64,000 nucleotides of DNA from an uncultured Bacteroides sp. (GTDB lineage Bacteria > Bacteroidota > Bacteroidia > Bacteroidales > Bacteroidaceae). Positions 7,265 through 17,359 of the stretch are shown piece after piece. The stretch spans positions 1 to 64,000 of the forward strand of contig CALUOR010000020.1 of NCBI GenBank assembly GCA_944322285.1. The letters are read 5' to 3'. Positions within the stretch are counted from its first letter, which is position 1. The number at the start of each line of letters is the position of its first letter. A program made the translations under genes and the position numbers. The notes under the pieces were generated by a model that had not been told where the DNA came from, did no database searches, and worked only from the letters and a program-made list of their open reading frames with translations.

Positions 7265-8768
7265 TCAAGTGTATGTGCTCAATCCGTACTATCGGTTGAG
7301 GCCGGACATACATCGGGTAGTGCTGTATGCCAAAGGTGGGAACGAACAGGACTGTTCCCGCCATTGGTGTACCTTTATCCATCCGCTGCATGCCGTGCTA
7401 CTGAGTTTCTTCACTTATAAGCGGACGCTGAAAGAGAATTTGGCCTTGCTAAGTGATTTTTTCTCCCGTCCGGAAAGCGAAGTAACCCAATGGGTGAAGC
7501 GCTTTATAGAGAATGAAGGACCGATACAAGCCACAAGCGGAGGGACGATTATTCACTTTCCCAAACGTGTACTGATAGAGGTAAAAGACGGAATGGAGGA
7601 AAGCGCTTTTACACAGACGGACGCCAACCGCTTTCTGTGGAAACATCTGGACCTGCGGACGCGAAGGCTCTACACCGGTCCGCTTATCGTTACGCTGATG
7701 CTGACCAACTGTTGCCGGACTCATTGTCGGTATTGCTATGCGGATACCACTACACGGGTAGCGAATCCGCTTTCTACCGCACGCTGGCTGGAACTGATAC
7801 GGGAGGCAGCCCGGCTGGAAGTGGCAAGCGTCAATCTGATGGGTGGGGAAGTGTTTCTGCATCCGGATTGGCCCTTATTGCTGCAAGAGACGGTAAAACT
7901 GGATATGGAACCGGATTTTCTTTCTACCAAAATTCCACTGAACCGGGCAATGGTCAACAGCTTGAAAGCCTGCGGATACAAAGGCGTGATTCAGGTATCG
8001 CTGGACGCGGCGTCAGATGCGATTGTCAATCCACTGACCGATACGAAACCGGGATATGTCCGTGCGGTGCTGGAAGGACTTCGCTTGTTGGATGAAAGCG
8101 GACTGAATTATCAGGTGGCTACCGTACTGACCACTTCGAACAGCCATTGGAAAGTACTGGAGGCTTTGTATGAAGAACTGTGCCGTTTGAAGCGTTTGCA
8201 GGACTGGCGGCTTGTTCCGGTGAGCAACTCCATCACCAAGCCTTACGCGGACTTAGCACGCCTGAAACCGGACAGACGACAGTTGGAAGAACTGTTTGGA
8301 GAGGTGGAAAGGTCCATAAAGGGGAGGTCTCCTTTTCCCATAATTTTGGGGAAGGACGTGTTGGACAGACACTATGGCCAGACAACAGGCGGCAGTTGCC
8401 GTTTCGAGGGTAGTGAATGTTCTGCGCTGAACAGCCATCTGTTTGTATTGCCCGATGGGAAGGTGACTATCTGCGAACAGCTTTATTGGAACCCGCGTTT
8501 CCTTATCGGCGATGTGACAAGCATGACATTGAAAGAAGTATGGAACTCGAAAAAAGCCCACAGCCTATGCTCTTTGCGGCAAACTGACCTACAGCCGCAA
8601 AGTCCTTGCAGCCGTTGCGCCCTCTTTGAGCAATGCTTCGGGTATCGTAACCGTTGCTGGAGTGACATTATCAAGGCATACGGACCGGATTGCTGGGACT
8701 ATCCGGATCCAAGGTGCGCATGGGCACCAACAATGAAATACAATTTAGGATATGGGAATGGATTATAG
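7233..8768 (+). CDS. Radical SAM/SPASM RiPP maturase with N-terminal RRE-like region (locus B)
   Basis: 511 residues (508 if the ATG at 7242 is used). Residues 1-120 look like a leader-binding winged-helix (RRE/PqqD-like) region, an inference from length and pattern. The radical SAM motif is CRTHCRYC (residues 161-168). The GGEP position reads MGGEVFLHP. SPASM cysteines follow: C396-x12-G-x4-C414, then C459, C462, C468, C475, and C487/C495 near the end, enough for two auxiliary clusters. It overlaps the precursor gene by 32 nt and the next gene by 17 nt, so the four genes from 7049 to 11852 form one coupled operon. It most likely installs a crosslink in the Cys-containing core. Confidence 0.8.
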   Translation: MWKMNRTPNLDQVYVLNPYYRLRPDIHRVVLYAKGGNEQDCSRHWCTFIHPLHAVLLSFFTYKRTLKENLALLSDFFSRPESEVTQWVKRFIENEGPIQATSGGTIIHFPKRVLIEVKDGMEESAFTQTDANRFLWKHLDLRTRRLYTGPLIVTLMLTNCCRTHCRYCYADTTTRVANPLSTARWLELIREAARLEVASVNLMGGEVFLHPDWPLLLQETVKLDMEPDFLSTKIPLNRAMVNSLKACGYKGVIQVSLDAASDAIVNPLTDTKPGYVRAVLEGLRLLDESGLNYQVATVLTTSNSHWKVLEALYEELCRLKRLQDWRLVPVSNSITKPYADLARLKPDRRQLEELFGEVERSIKGRSPFPIILGKDVLDRHYGQTTGGSCRFEGSECSALNSHLFVLPDGKVTICEQLYWNPRFLIGDVTSMTLKEVWNSKKAHSLCSLRQTDLQPQSPCSRCALFEQCFGYRNRCWSDIIKAYGPDCWDYPDPRCAWAPTMKYNLGYGNGL

Positions 8769-9654
8769 ATTTGCATTTGATGTCCGCCCTCAGACGGGCG
8801 AGCTACGGGTATCGCTACGCCTGGCCGAACGGATGTTTGAGCAGGGAAACACCGTATATTACAATTACTTTGACAGTCCGGTGTTCCGTGGGAGACTGAT
8901 AGGCCGCGGTATCTTGCTTGTGAAATATCCGAGTGATTTATGGCTCTCAACGCCCGACCTTGTGTTTCTGGACCCGGTATTCCGCAAGCGGGCTGATGTG
9001 TACCGCCACTTCGGCAGCATAGTCGCCTACATAACGGTGCAGCGAGAACAGGACGAACTGTGTCTGGATGAAGCAAACGGAGACTTATGGATCCATCTGC
9101 CCCCTTTGTCATGCAAACCTTTCTCGCACAGTCCGCGACAGGCGGATTTTATCGGAGAAATAAACAGAATAAAAGAACAGCAACCCGGAACGACAGTCAT
9201 CGGTGTGGCCGGTGAAGGAATGCAGCAATGCTACCGGGTGTTGGATTATTGCGCACGCCATTGTCCCGACTTCCGTTTCATCCTCTCAACCGGAAAACAG
9301 CGGATAGAGGAAACGTGGTTTGCCTGGCCGGAAAACGTCAGCGTCTATCGACAGCAGGAACTACAGCCTTTGCTGCCTCTATGCGACTTGATACTGACGG
9401 ACGAGAGCAGTGTCGCGTGGATGGACGGCGTGTTTGCCAGTGTACCCACGTGGCAGTTGTCGGCCAACGAACGGAAACACCTTACTCCCTCACGCTTGGA
9501 ACGCCGGATACGCGACATGCTGGCCGACCATCCTCAACTGGTGGAGCGACAAAAGCAGTTGAGGCTATTCTACAGGGAACAGAACCGGAAACTGGATGCA
9601 TTGATAGGCCGGCTTGGCGACTATCTGGAACAACATCAACCGAAAGAAGTATGA
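8752..9654 (+). CDS. Glycosyltransferase-like protein of RiPP locus B
   Basis: 300 residues. The overall pattern resembles a GT-B fold glycosyltransferase: an N-terminal half with GRLIGRGILL and a predicted Rossmann region, then TTVIGVAGEG and a C-terminal CDLILTDESSVAWMDGVFAS segment like the nucleotide-sugar site of GT-B enzymes. No radical SAM cysteine motif is present, so it is not a second SAM enzyme. Its start overlaps the maturase, and its stop overlaps the exporter start (ATGA), so it is tightly coupled to the operon. It may glycosylate the peptide, or may be a catalytically idle partner. Family assignment is by pattern only. Confidence 0.45.
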   Translation: MGMDYRFAFDVRPQTGELRVSLRLAERMFEQGNTVYYNYFDSPVFRGRLIGRGILLVKYPSDLWLSTPDLVFLDPVFRKRADVYRHFGSIVAYITVQREQDELCLDEANGDLWIHLPPLSCKPFSHSPRQADFIGEINRIKEQQPGTTVIGVAGEGMQQCYRVLDYCARHCPDFRFILSTGKQRIEETWFAWPENVSVYRQQELQPLLPLCDLILTDESSVAWMDGVFASVPTWQLSANERKHLTPSRLERRIRDMLADHPQLVERQKQLRLFYREQNRKLDALIGRLGDYLEQHQPKEV

Positions 9655-11852
9655 AACGATTTCCATTTTACAAACAATTGGACGCCATGGATTGCGGACC
9701 GACCTGCCTGCGCATGATAGCGGCCTATTATGGCAAGCGCTTCTCCGTGCAGCAGCTACGAGACCACGCTTACATTCAACGTACCGGCGTCAACCTGCTT
9801 GGCATCAGCGTTGCGGCGGAAAGCATCGGGATGCGTACGACCGGTGTGCGTACCACCCTGGAAAAACTGAAACAGCAATCCAAACTGCCGTGCATCCTGC
9901 ATTGGCAACAAGAGCATTTCGTCGTACTGTACCGGGTAGAGCGAAAGAAGGGGAAAACATACTTCTACATAGCCGACCCGGCTTACGGACTGCTGAAATA
10001 CGAAGAAGAGGAGTTGCGGAAATGTTGGATAAGCACCCGGAAGGACGGCATGGAGAAAGGTGTAGCCATGCTGGTGGAGGTAACGCCCCAATTCTATGAG
10101 ACAGAACCCATCAAGTATGAAAAACTTTCCCTATGGTACTTGCTGCACTACGTGCGCCCTTACCGCAAAGCCATGCTGCAATTGGTATTGGGACTATTGG
10201 CCGGCAGCGTGCTGCAACTGGTATTTCCTTTCCTGACGCAGACCATTGTAGACCAAGGCATTGGACACCGCAACCTGAATTTTATCCAACTGGTGCTGGC
10301 GGCACAGCTGATGCTGGTGTTTAGCCGTACCTTGATAGAAGTGATACGGCGTTGCATTCTGCTGCATGTCAGCACACGGGTCAACGTGTCGCTCATATCG
10401 GACTTTCTTACTAAGCTGATGAAACTCCCCATGCGGTTCTTTGACAGCAAATTGGCAGGCGACCTGATACGCCGCATTGAGGATCACGGACGCATTGAGA
10501 GTTTTCTTACGCAGTCTGTGCTACAGATACTGTTTGCCACGCTTACCATCGTTATTTTTGGCAGCGTGCTGGCCGTGTACAACTGGAAAATATTCCTTGT
10601 ATTTCTGTTCTTCAGTCTGCTCTATGTCGGATGGGTCATGCTGTTCATGCGCAAACGTGCCGATCTGGACAAAAAGAATTTTGAGCAGATGGCCGTCAAT
10701 CAAAATAACCTGATCCAATTAATATATGGTATGCAGGATATTAAATTGCTGGGATGCGAGCAACAAAAACGCTGGGAATGGGAGAACATACAGGCTTCGC
10801 TGTTTCATATCAACATGAGTTCGCTGAACCTAGGGCAGTGGCAACAGGTGGGAGCGGTACTTATTAACGAGGTGAAGAATATCCTGATAACCGTCCTGTC
10901 CGCTACAGCGGTGTTGCAAGGGAACATCACGTTAGGCGTTATGCTTTCCATTCAATACATCATTGGGCAAATGCAGGGACCGGTAAGCCAGTTTGTCTCT
11001 TTCATGCAGGCTACGCAGGATGCCAAACTCAGTTTGGAACGTTTGGGCGAAATACACGGTAAACCGGACGAAGAAGCGGACAACGGCTTGACAAATACAG
11101 ACTTGTCCGGGAAGGAAGGCATATCGTTGCGAAACTTGTCTTTCACGTACGGTTCGGAAAAATCGCGTCTGATTATCAAGAACCTGTCACTGGATATTCC
11201 CGCAGGAAAAACAACCGCCATCGTGGGATTGAGCGGAAGCGGAAAAACGACACTGATCAAACTGATGCTTGGGTTTTATCCGCCTACGGGAGGAGACATC
11301 CGCATAGGCGGACATTCGTTGCAAAAGATAAGTTTCAAAGAGTGGCGAAAACATTGCGGAGTAGTGATGCAGGAGGGATTCATCTTTGGCGACACCATAG
11401 CCAACAACATCGCTCCGGACGGGGAAGCGATAGACCGGGAACGCATGGCCTATGCAGTGGAAATGGCCAATATCCGGGATTTCATTGAGGCTTTACCACT
11501 GAAATACAATACCAAGATAGGCAATACCGGACAAGGATTGAGCCAAGGTCAGAAACAGCGTATCCTGATAGCGCGTGCCATCTACCGCAACCCGGACTAC
11601 TTGTTCTTTGACGAAGCGACCAATGCGCTTGATACGGATAACGAAAAAGTCATCCAACAACACTTGGATCAATTTTTCCGCAATAAGACCGTAGTCATCG
11701 TGGCGCACCGTTTGAGTACCGTACGTAACGCAGATCAGATAGTCGTATTGAAGGAAGGTGAAATAACGGAGCAAGGCACGCATGAATCGCTGATAGCACA
11801 GCAAGGAGATTATTACAGACTTGTCAAGAACCAATTGGAATTAAGCGCTTAA
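9651..11852 (+). CDS. C39 peptidase-containing ABC exporter (PCAT)
   Basis: 733 residues starting at the ATG in the ATGA overlap; the longer upstream frame is an artefact. The N-terminal C39 peptidase has an oxyanion Gln9, catalytic Cys15 in DCGPTC, His89 and Asp109, so it should cut after the GG of the leader. Six membrane helices follow (about 160-440). The ATPase domain has Walker A GLSGSGKTT, signature LSQGQKQR, Walker B LFFDEATNALD and an H-loop AHRLSTVR. It works with the HlyD protein encoded next. As the only PCAT in the window it may also serve the locus A peptide. Confidence 0.9.
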   Translation: MKRFPFYKQLDAMDCGPTCLRMIAAYYGKRFSVQQLRDHAYIQRTGVNLLGISVAAESIGMRTTGVRTTLEKLKQQSKLPCILHWQQEHFVVLYRVERKKGKTYFYIADPAYGLLKYEEEELRKCWISTRKDGMEKGVAMLVEVTPQFYETEPIKYEKLSLWYLLHYVRPYRKAMLQLVLGLLAGSVLQLVFPFLTQTIVDQGIGHRNLNFIQLVLAAQLMLVFSRTLIEVIRRCILLHVSTRVNVSLISDFLTKLMKLPMRFFDSKLAGDLIRRIEDHGRIESFLTQSVLQILFATLTIVIFGSVLAVYNWKIFLVFLFFSLLYVGWVMLFMRKRADLDKKNFEQMAVNQNNLIQLIYGMQDIKLLGCEQQKRWEWENIQASLFHINMSSLNLGQWQQVGAVLINEVKNILITVLSATAVLQGNITLGVMLSIQYIIGQMQGPVSQFVSFMQATQDAKLSLERLGEIHGKPDEEADNGLTNTDLSGKEGISLRNLSFTYGSEKSRLIIKNLSLDIPAGKTTAIVGLSGSGKTTLIKLMLGFYPPTGGDIRIGGHSLQKISFKEWRKHCGVVMQEGFIFGDTIANNIAPDGEAIDRERMAYAVEMANIRDFIEALPLKYNTKIGNTGQGLSQGQKQRILIARAIYRNPDYLFFDEATNALDTDNEKVIQQHLDQFFRNKTVVIVAHRLSTVRNADQIVVLKEGEITEQGTHESLIAQQGDYYRLVKNQLELSA

Positions 11853-11868
11853 CGAAAAGAGAAGGAAT

Positions 11869-12999
11869 ATGGAAGAAATCTACAAACCGAATGATCCGGA
11901 ACGGATAGAAGTCTATCACACGGAAAACAACGATATGCTGGGTGACATGCCCGGCTGGCTAATCTACACGGGTAGCTACACGGTGTACGGACTGATTATA
12001 CTCTTGGTAATAGGAAGCGCCTTGTTTCAATACCCGGACGTGGTGAAACAACACATCCGTATTGATGATACGGGTAGTGTGGAATGGATTACATCGAACC
12101 ATACCGGTATGATAGATCGTTTTCTGGTAGAAGACGGAGCACCGGTACGGGCAGGCGACACACTGGGTATCTTCAAGAACACTGCATCCTTGGAAGATGT
12201 CAAGACCTTCTGCCAAGTGCTGACCAAGGTGGAATATTATTATCGGACGCTCAATGCCGATTACCTGCAAAACTATCCTTTCGACTTGATTATGGGCGAC
12301 ATGACTCCGGCTTATGAACAATTTACACAGGCTGTCAGAAATTGTCTGATGTATCACGAATTTGACTTATATCCGCAGAAAAAGAAATTTTTGGATGAGG
12401 AACTGAAGATTCTTCATGCAAGCGGAAAAGCGGACGAACTGAGCCTGTTGAACGTCAAGCGGGAACTCTTTGACTTGAAAATCGCCCATCAAATGGAGGT
12501 CGCAAAGAATCTCCGGACATTGGAACTGGCGTATGAAAACATGGTGAACCAGCTGAAGACTTGGGACAACACCTACCTGATAAAATGCCGAAACAGTGGT
12601 ACCGTACTATGGGGAAAAAGCTGGAGCTTGGACGAACGAATTGCGGAAGGTGATACGCTTTGTACCGTTCTGTCAGAAAAACGAGGTACGCCAACCGGAC
12701 ATGTGTTGGTAGATGAAGCGCAAATAGCAAATATAGCGGTAGGCGATAAAGTGAACATTGAACTGAACAAATATCCCTCCCAATCGTATGGCAAACTGAC
12801 GGGCCAAGTGGCATCTGTCTCCTTTATTCCTCACAATAAGAACTACGCCATTGAGATAGCCTTTCCGAACGAGTTGAGTACTACAAACGGCAAGAAGATA
12901 AATTATGAGGTTGGGCTATCCGGACAGGCGGAGATTATTACACTAAGCCAAAGTATATTGAGCCGGATCTTTGCCCCTATAAAAGAGGTTTTTAAATGA
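11869..12999 (+). CDS. HlyD-family periplasmic adaptor of the peptide exporter
   Basis: 376 residues. A cytoplasmic N-terminus is followed by one membrane helix (about 37-57, IYTGSYTVYGLIILLVI) and a lipoyl/barrel-sandwich half near 65-100 (VEWITSNHTGMIDRFLVEDG). A coiled-coil region (about 110-220) and the second lipoyl half plus beta-barrel (about 235-360) follow. It starts 16 nt after the PCAT stop and should link the exporter to an outer-membrane channel. No TolC-like gene lies in this operon; the one at 27984 belongs to an RND operon. Confidence 0.85.
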   Translation: MEEIYKPNDPERIEVYHTENNDMLGDMPGWLIYTGSYTVYGLIILLVIGSALFQYPDVVKQHIRIDDTGSVEWITSNHTGMIDRFLVEDGAPVRAGDTLGIFKNTASLEDVKTFCQVLTKVEYYYRTLNADYLQNYPFDLIMGDMTPAYEQFTQAVRNCLMYHEFDLYPQKKKFLDEELKILHASGKADELSLLNVKRELFDLKIAHQMEVAKNLRTLELAYENMVNQLKTWDNTYLIKCRNSGTVLWGKSWSLDERIAEGDTLCTVLSEKRGTPTGHVLVDEAQIANIAVGDKVNIELNKYPSQSYGKLTGQVASVSFIPHNKNYAIEIAFPNELSTTNGKKINYEVGLSGQAEIITLSQSILSRIFAPIKEVFK

Positions 13000-13000
13000 T

Positions 13001-13153
13001 AATTTAGCGGGGCGGAGCCCCGCTTGAATGAAGAATTAAGAATGATGAATGAAGAATTAGGCTGCGCTGTTATAGCACATTCTTATACCGCATGGTATTC
13101 TTCATTCTTAATTCTTCATTTTTAATTTAAAGCGCGCTTGCGCGCGCTAAATT
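13001..13153. repeat. Palindromic element after the exporter operon
   Basis: Outer arms AATTTAGCG (13001-13009) and CGCTAAATT (13145-13153). Inner arms are GAATGAAGAATTAAGAATG-like words and their inverse (13025-13060 and 13099-13125). The first 23 bp duplicate 5057-5079 exactly, in the same orientation. It begins 2 nt after the HlyD stop and could end that transcript. Confidence 0.6.
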
Positions 13154-13183
13154 CCCATTTGACGAACCTATAAAAATAAAAAT

Positions 13184-13732
13184 ATGACTGAAGATGAATT
13201 GAAGAAAATCAAAGATTCGTTTGTCCGGACAGACGAAACAGGCGGGGCATCAGCAGCTTGTCTGATGACTGCCATTAAGTACTATGGTGGAACAACTACG
13301 TGGGAGCAGGTGAAAGAGTGGTGCAAGAGCGAGCCGGGACATGCTGCTCACGCGCTGACAGAAGCAGCCAGGCGAGCCGGATTTACCGTTGTGCCCGACC
13401 TGATGGACATAGAACGGTTGAAAAAGCATGATATTCCCACCATTCTTTACATGTATAATGACTTCGATAGGATGAACTACGCAGTATGCTACGGCATGCA
13501 CGAAAATCGTTTTATCGTATGGGAGCCGGAGTGGGGCCCCATGCAATATTGGGAATCCGAATTGAAAACGCTTTGGAAGTATTGCATCGCCTATAAACTT
13601 TATCCGGACCGAAGTATCATAAATCCGACACTGGAATGGTGGCAGATTGATGACTGGGACCGAAGGCTGAAGCATTGTATGGACCGCTGCAAGGAGTTTA
13701 TCGAATTGGAGATATTGCCTCGGTTCCGATAA
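13184..13732 (+). CDS. Stand-alone degenerate C39 peptidase-like protein
   Basis: 182 residues that align over their first 140 with the C39 domain of the exporter at 9651: AACLMTAIKYYGG matches PTCLRMIAAYYGK, AVCYGMHENRFIVWEPEWG matches VVLYRV..FYIADPAYG. All three catalytic residues are replaced: Cys by Ala22, His by Asn98, Asp by Glu114. It therefore cannot cleave, and resembles the C39-like domains (CLD) that bind substrate in some ABC exporters, but as a separate soluble protein. No signal peptide or membrane helix is seen. It lies 184 nt after HlyD, beyond a palindromic repeat. A leader-docking or immunity role is inference. Confidence 0.7.
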   Translation: MTEDELKKIKDSFVRTDETGGASAACLMTAIKYYGGTTTWEQVKEWCKSEPGHAAHALTEAARRAGFTVVPDLMDIERLKKHDIPTILYMYNDFDRMNYAVCYGMHENRFIVWEPEWGPMQYWESELKTLWKYCIAYKLYPDRSIINPTLEWWQIDDWDRRLKHCMDRCKEFIELEILPRFR

Positions 13733-13751
13733 TTAATTTCGCATTCTTAGT

Positions 13752-13939
13752 AACTGTTTTGAATTTCTACAAAAAGTTTTTCTTGGCTTGATATATTCGT
13801 TTTCGTGTGTGCTTTGGGAGATTTTTTGAGACATTTTTGCTTCTATTCTTCGTCAGATAGCCCCTATCTTCCTCATCACAGAAGCAAAAATGTCTCAAAA
13901 ACTCATCCCAAATCATCGCACGATAAATTCAAAACAGTT
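13752..13939. repeat. 188-bp palindromic (MITE-like) element
   Basis: Outer arms AACTGTTTTGAATTT (13752-13766) and its exact inverse (13925-13939). A perfect 22-bp inner inverted repeat joins 13823-13844 (core GAGACATTTTTGC) to 13880-13901. The sequences between these arms are also similar. It has no coding frame. It lies between the C39-like gene and the sufB terminator, at the point where sufC would be expected. Confidence 0.65.
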
Positions 13940-13943
13940 TCTT

Positions 13944-13981
13944 AAAAGCAAGGCGGTTTTCTTTATTTTCTCCGCCTTGCT
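13944..13981 (-). terminator. Rho-independent terminator after sufB
   Basis: The stem AGCAAGGCGG/CCGCCTTGCT (13947-13956 and 13972-13981) is followed on the minus strand by TTTT. It lies 24 nt past the sufB stop, so transcription ends right after sufB. Confidence 0.75.
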
Positions 13982-14004
13982 TATAGTTTCCCTTCTTCTT
14001 GTTT

Positions 14005-15475
<1,471 letters not shown>

Positions 15476-15495
<20 letters not shown>

Positions 15496-16003
15496 CGTTT
15501 ATCTCGTTATAAATTTGTTCGGTAAATTCTTTGGCGGCGGGGAAGAAGAGCCCTGCCAACGGCTCCATGCGGTAGTAAAGTATAGACTCCTGCTTCTGTC
15601 CTTTGCTGATGAGGTCGTTTTTTGTATCTACAGCCTCTAATACACATATCAGCAGGCTAACCAACAGAGCATGTACCATACCGCCCAGCACGCCGCCCAG
15701 CAGGCGGTTTATCCAGCCCAGGCAAACAACGTCCAATGCTTTGGTCAGCAGGTAGGCCACTCCCCAAAAGAGCAAGGGGACAATTATCCAGATGGTAAGG
15801 AATCCCAATAACTGCGCCACGGTCATGTTGTCCGTCACATGGCTGAACACCTGTGTGGCCACGGTGGCATACAAGGCTTTGGCGGCCAGCAAACCCACAA
15901 TCAATCCCAGCAGGCCGGCTAATTGCTTCAGTGCCCCTTTGACAAGACCCAGCAGGATGCCGATGCTGATAATAAATAGTATAATGATATCGATGGTGGT
16001 CAT
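15476..16003 (-). CDS. CvpA family membrane protein
   Basis: 175 residues from the ATG at 16003; an upstream in-frame ATG at 16027 would fall on the -7 promoter box. Four hydrophobic segments are visible, beginning [20 protein letters not shown], and [20 protein letters not shown] follows the family pattern. CvpA proteins are inner-membrane proteins linked to colicin V production and stress tolerance; the mechanism is not settled. It is the first gene of a two-gene operon with sufB. Confidence 0.8.
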
Positions 16004-16024
16004 AAGTCTTTTCTTTTTCGTTTG

Positions 16025-16032
16025 CAAAGATA
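16025..16032 (-). promoter_or_regulatory. -7 box of the cvpA-sufB operon
   Basis: TATCTTTG followed by C on the minus strand, 21 nt before the cvpA ATG at 16003. Confidence 0.5.
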
Positions 16033-16183
16033 TATTCTTTTGCCTAATAATCCGCCTTTTTCGATTGACTTTCCCGCATAAATATGCTTTCCCGTTTCAA
16101 TGCTTCGCCAAGGCCTCGTCTTCCTTTCGCGGAAGGGCTTCCTTTGCGATGCAGAGCAAACGGACATTCAACGGACGATTTGC

Positions 16184-16600
16184 CTACAGTCCCCGGAAGG
16201 TTACGAATATGCCGTCCAGCAGGCAGGAAAAAAGGTCGAAGTCGATGTATACATGATCCATATAAAGAACCACACCGCCCGGATACTCCAGCGCAATAGA
16301 GTTATGGAGGTTATTGGCCCAATGCCAGTAAAAGTTATAATATTCCTCCCACACTTCGCCATAATAATTGCACACCAGCGACTCATAGCCCCGTCCGTCG
16401 GGATAAAAGAATATCTGATGGTCGACTAGCGTCCCGTCATCCCACGAATAATATCCTTGCCACGTGTGGTCGCACAATTGCCACGTGGTGGCTCCTCCTC
16501 CCGGATAGCCATACTCATCGTTCACGGTGCAGCCGTTCAGCCCTATTCCGAGGAGGATAAGGCTGAGTATAACGAAGGTCTGTCGCTTGAATGTCTTCAT
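16184..16600 (-). CDS. Small lipoprotein of unknown function
   Basis: 138 residues with a lipoprotein signal peptide: MKTFKRQ, a hydrophobic stretch, then the lipobox GLNGC with the lipidated Cys at 24. The mature part is rich in Trp, Tyr and Asp (LCDHTWQGYYSWDDG) and may fold as a small beta-sandwich. I do not recognise the family. It is a single gene with no clear partner. Confidence 0.65.
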   Translation of the reverse strand: MKTFKRQTFVILSLILLGIGLNGCTVNDEYGYPGGGATTWQLCDHTWQGYYSWDDGTLVDHQIFFYPDGRGYESLVCNYYGEVWEEYYNFYWHWANNLHNSIALEYPGGVVLYMDHVYIDFDLFSCLLDGIFVTFRGL

Positions 16601-16713
16601 ATAATTCTCATAAATGTCACAAAGCTATAAAAAATATTTCTATTTCACTTGTTTTCTTCCCAAATTATCATTTCCTTTGCTTGATGTTACACCTTTAAAA
16701 AACAAAATATAAT

Positions 16714-16848
16714 ATGGGAAAGAAAAACAGAAAACAAATACGTGAGGAAAAAGAAGAACAACAGGGCAAGAAAGTGATGATAACCATGGGCGTGATAGCC
16801 ATCATCTTGGTAATACTGATGTTCATCGCTTATTCACAATGGGGATAA
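16714..16848 (+). CDS. 44-residue single-pass membrane protein
   Basis: A short frame with a highly charged N-terminus (MGKKNRKQIREEKEEQQGKK) and one membrane helix (about 22-40, ending MFIAYSQWG). It starts 21 nt upstream of the CYTH gene, on the same strand, and is probably co-transcribed with it. The gene is supported by this amphipathic-then-hydrophobic layout and its position. The function is unknown. Confidence 0.55.
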   Translation: MGKKNRKQIREEKEEQQGKKVMITMGVIAIILVILMFIAYSQWG

Positions 16849-16869
16849 AATCTGCCAAGAAGGAATGTC

Positions 16870-17346
16870 ATGGCGCAAGAGATTGAACGCAAATTCCTAG
16901 TGGAAGGCGAATATAAGTCGCAGGCATACGCGCATAGTCACATTGTGCAAGGATACATCTGTAGCGCACGGGGAAGGACGGTGAGGGTGCGCATCCGCGA
17001 TGAACAGGGATTCCTTACCATCAAAGGAGCGGCAGACGCCGCAGGTATGAGCCGCTATGAGTGGGAAAAAGAAATACCTTTGGCCGAGGCCGAAGAATTG
17101 ATGAAGCTATGCGAGCCGGGCGTGATAGACAAGACGCGCTACTTGGTGCGCAGCGGTAAGCACGTGTTCGAGGTAGACGAGTTTTATGGCGAGAATGAAG
17201 GGTTGACCATGGCCGAAGTGGAACTGGCATCGGAAAACGAGCCGTTTGTGAAGCCCGATTTCATCGGCCAAGAGGTGACCGGGGACGTGCGCTATTACAA
17301 TGCGCAATTAACAAGACATCCCTTTAAGGAGTGGGGAAGATTATAA
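16870..17346 (+). CDS. CYTH domain protein
   Basis: 158 residues spanning a single CYTH domain. It opens with the signature EIERKFLVEG (ExExK metal/triphosphate motif). Basic and acidic strand pairs follow (RTVRVRIRDE, FLTIKG, KTRYLV, FEVDEF, AEVEL), which form the triphosphate tunnel. Members hydrolyse inorganic or thiamine triphosphate, or act as class IV adenylate cyclases; bacterial short forms like this are mostly triphosphatases. It precedes the MgtC-family gene by 13 nt. Confidence 0.85.
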   Translation: MAQEIERKFLVEGEYKSQAYAHSHIVQGYICSARGRTVRVRIRDEQGFLTIKGAADAAGMSRYEWEKEIPLAEAEELMKLCEPGVIDKTRYLVRSGKHVFEVDEFYGENEGLTMAEVELASENEPFVKPDFIGQEVTGDVRYYNAQLTRHPFKEWGRL

Positions 17347-17359
17347 TGGATAAAGCCAC

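Noticed and set aside
9228-9650. N-terminal extension of the PCAT gene
   Set aside because: It lies in another frame of the glycosyltransferase-like gene. The true start is the ATG at 9651 in an ATGA overlap, directly before the C39 domain.
8752-9654. Pseudo-radical-SAM protein of GG-Bacteroidales systems
   Set aside because: No CxxxCxxC-like region or barrel pattern is visible. A GT-B-like pattern fits better.
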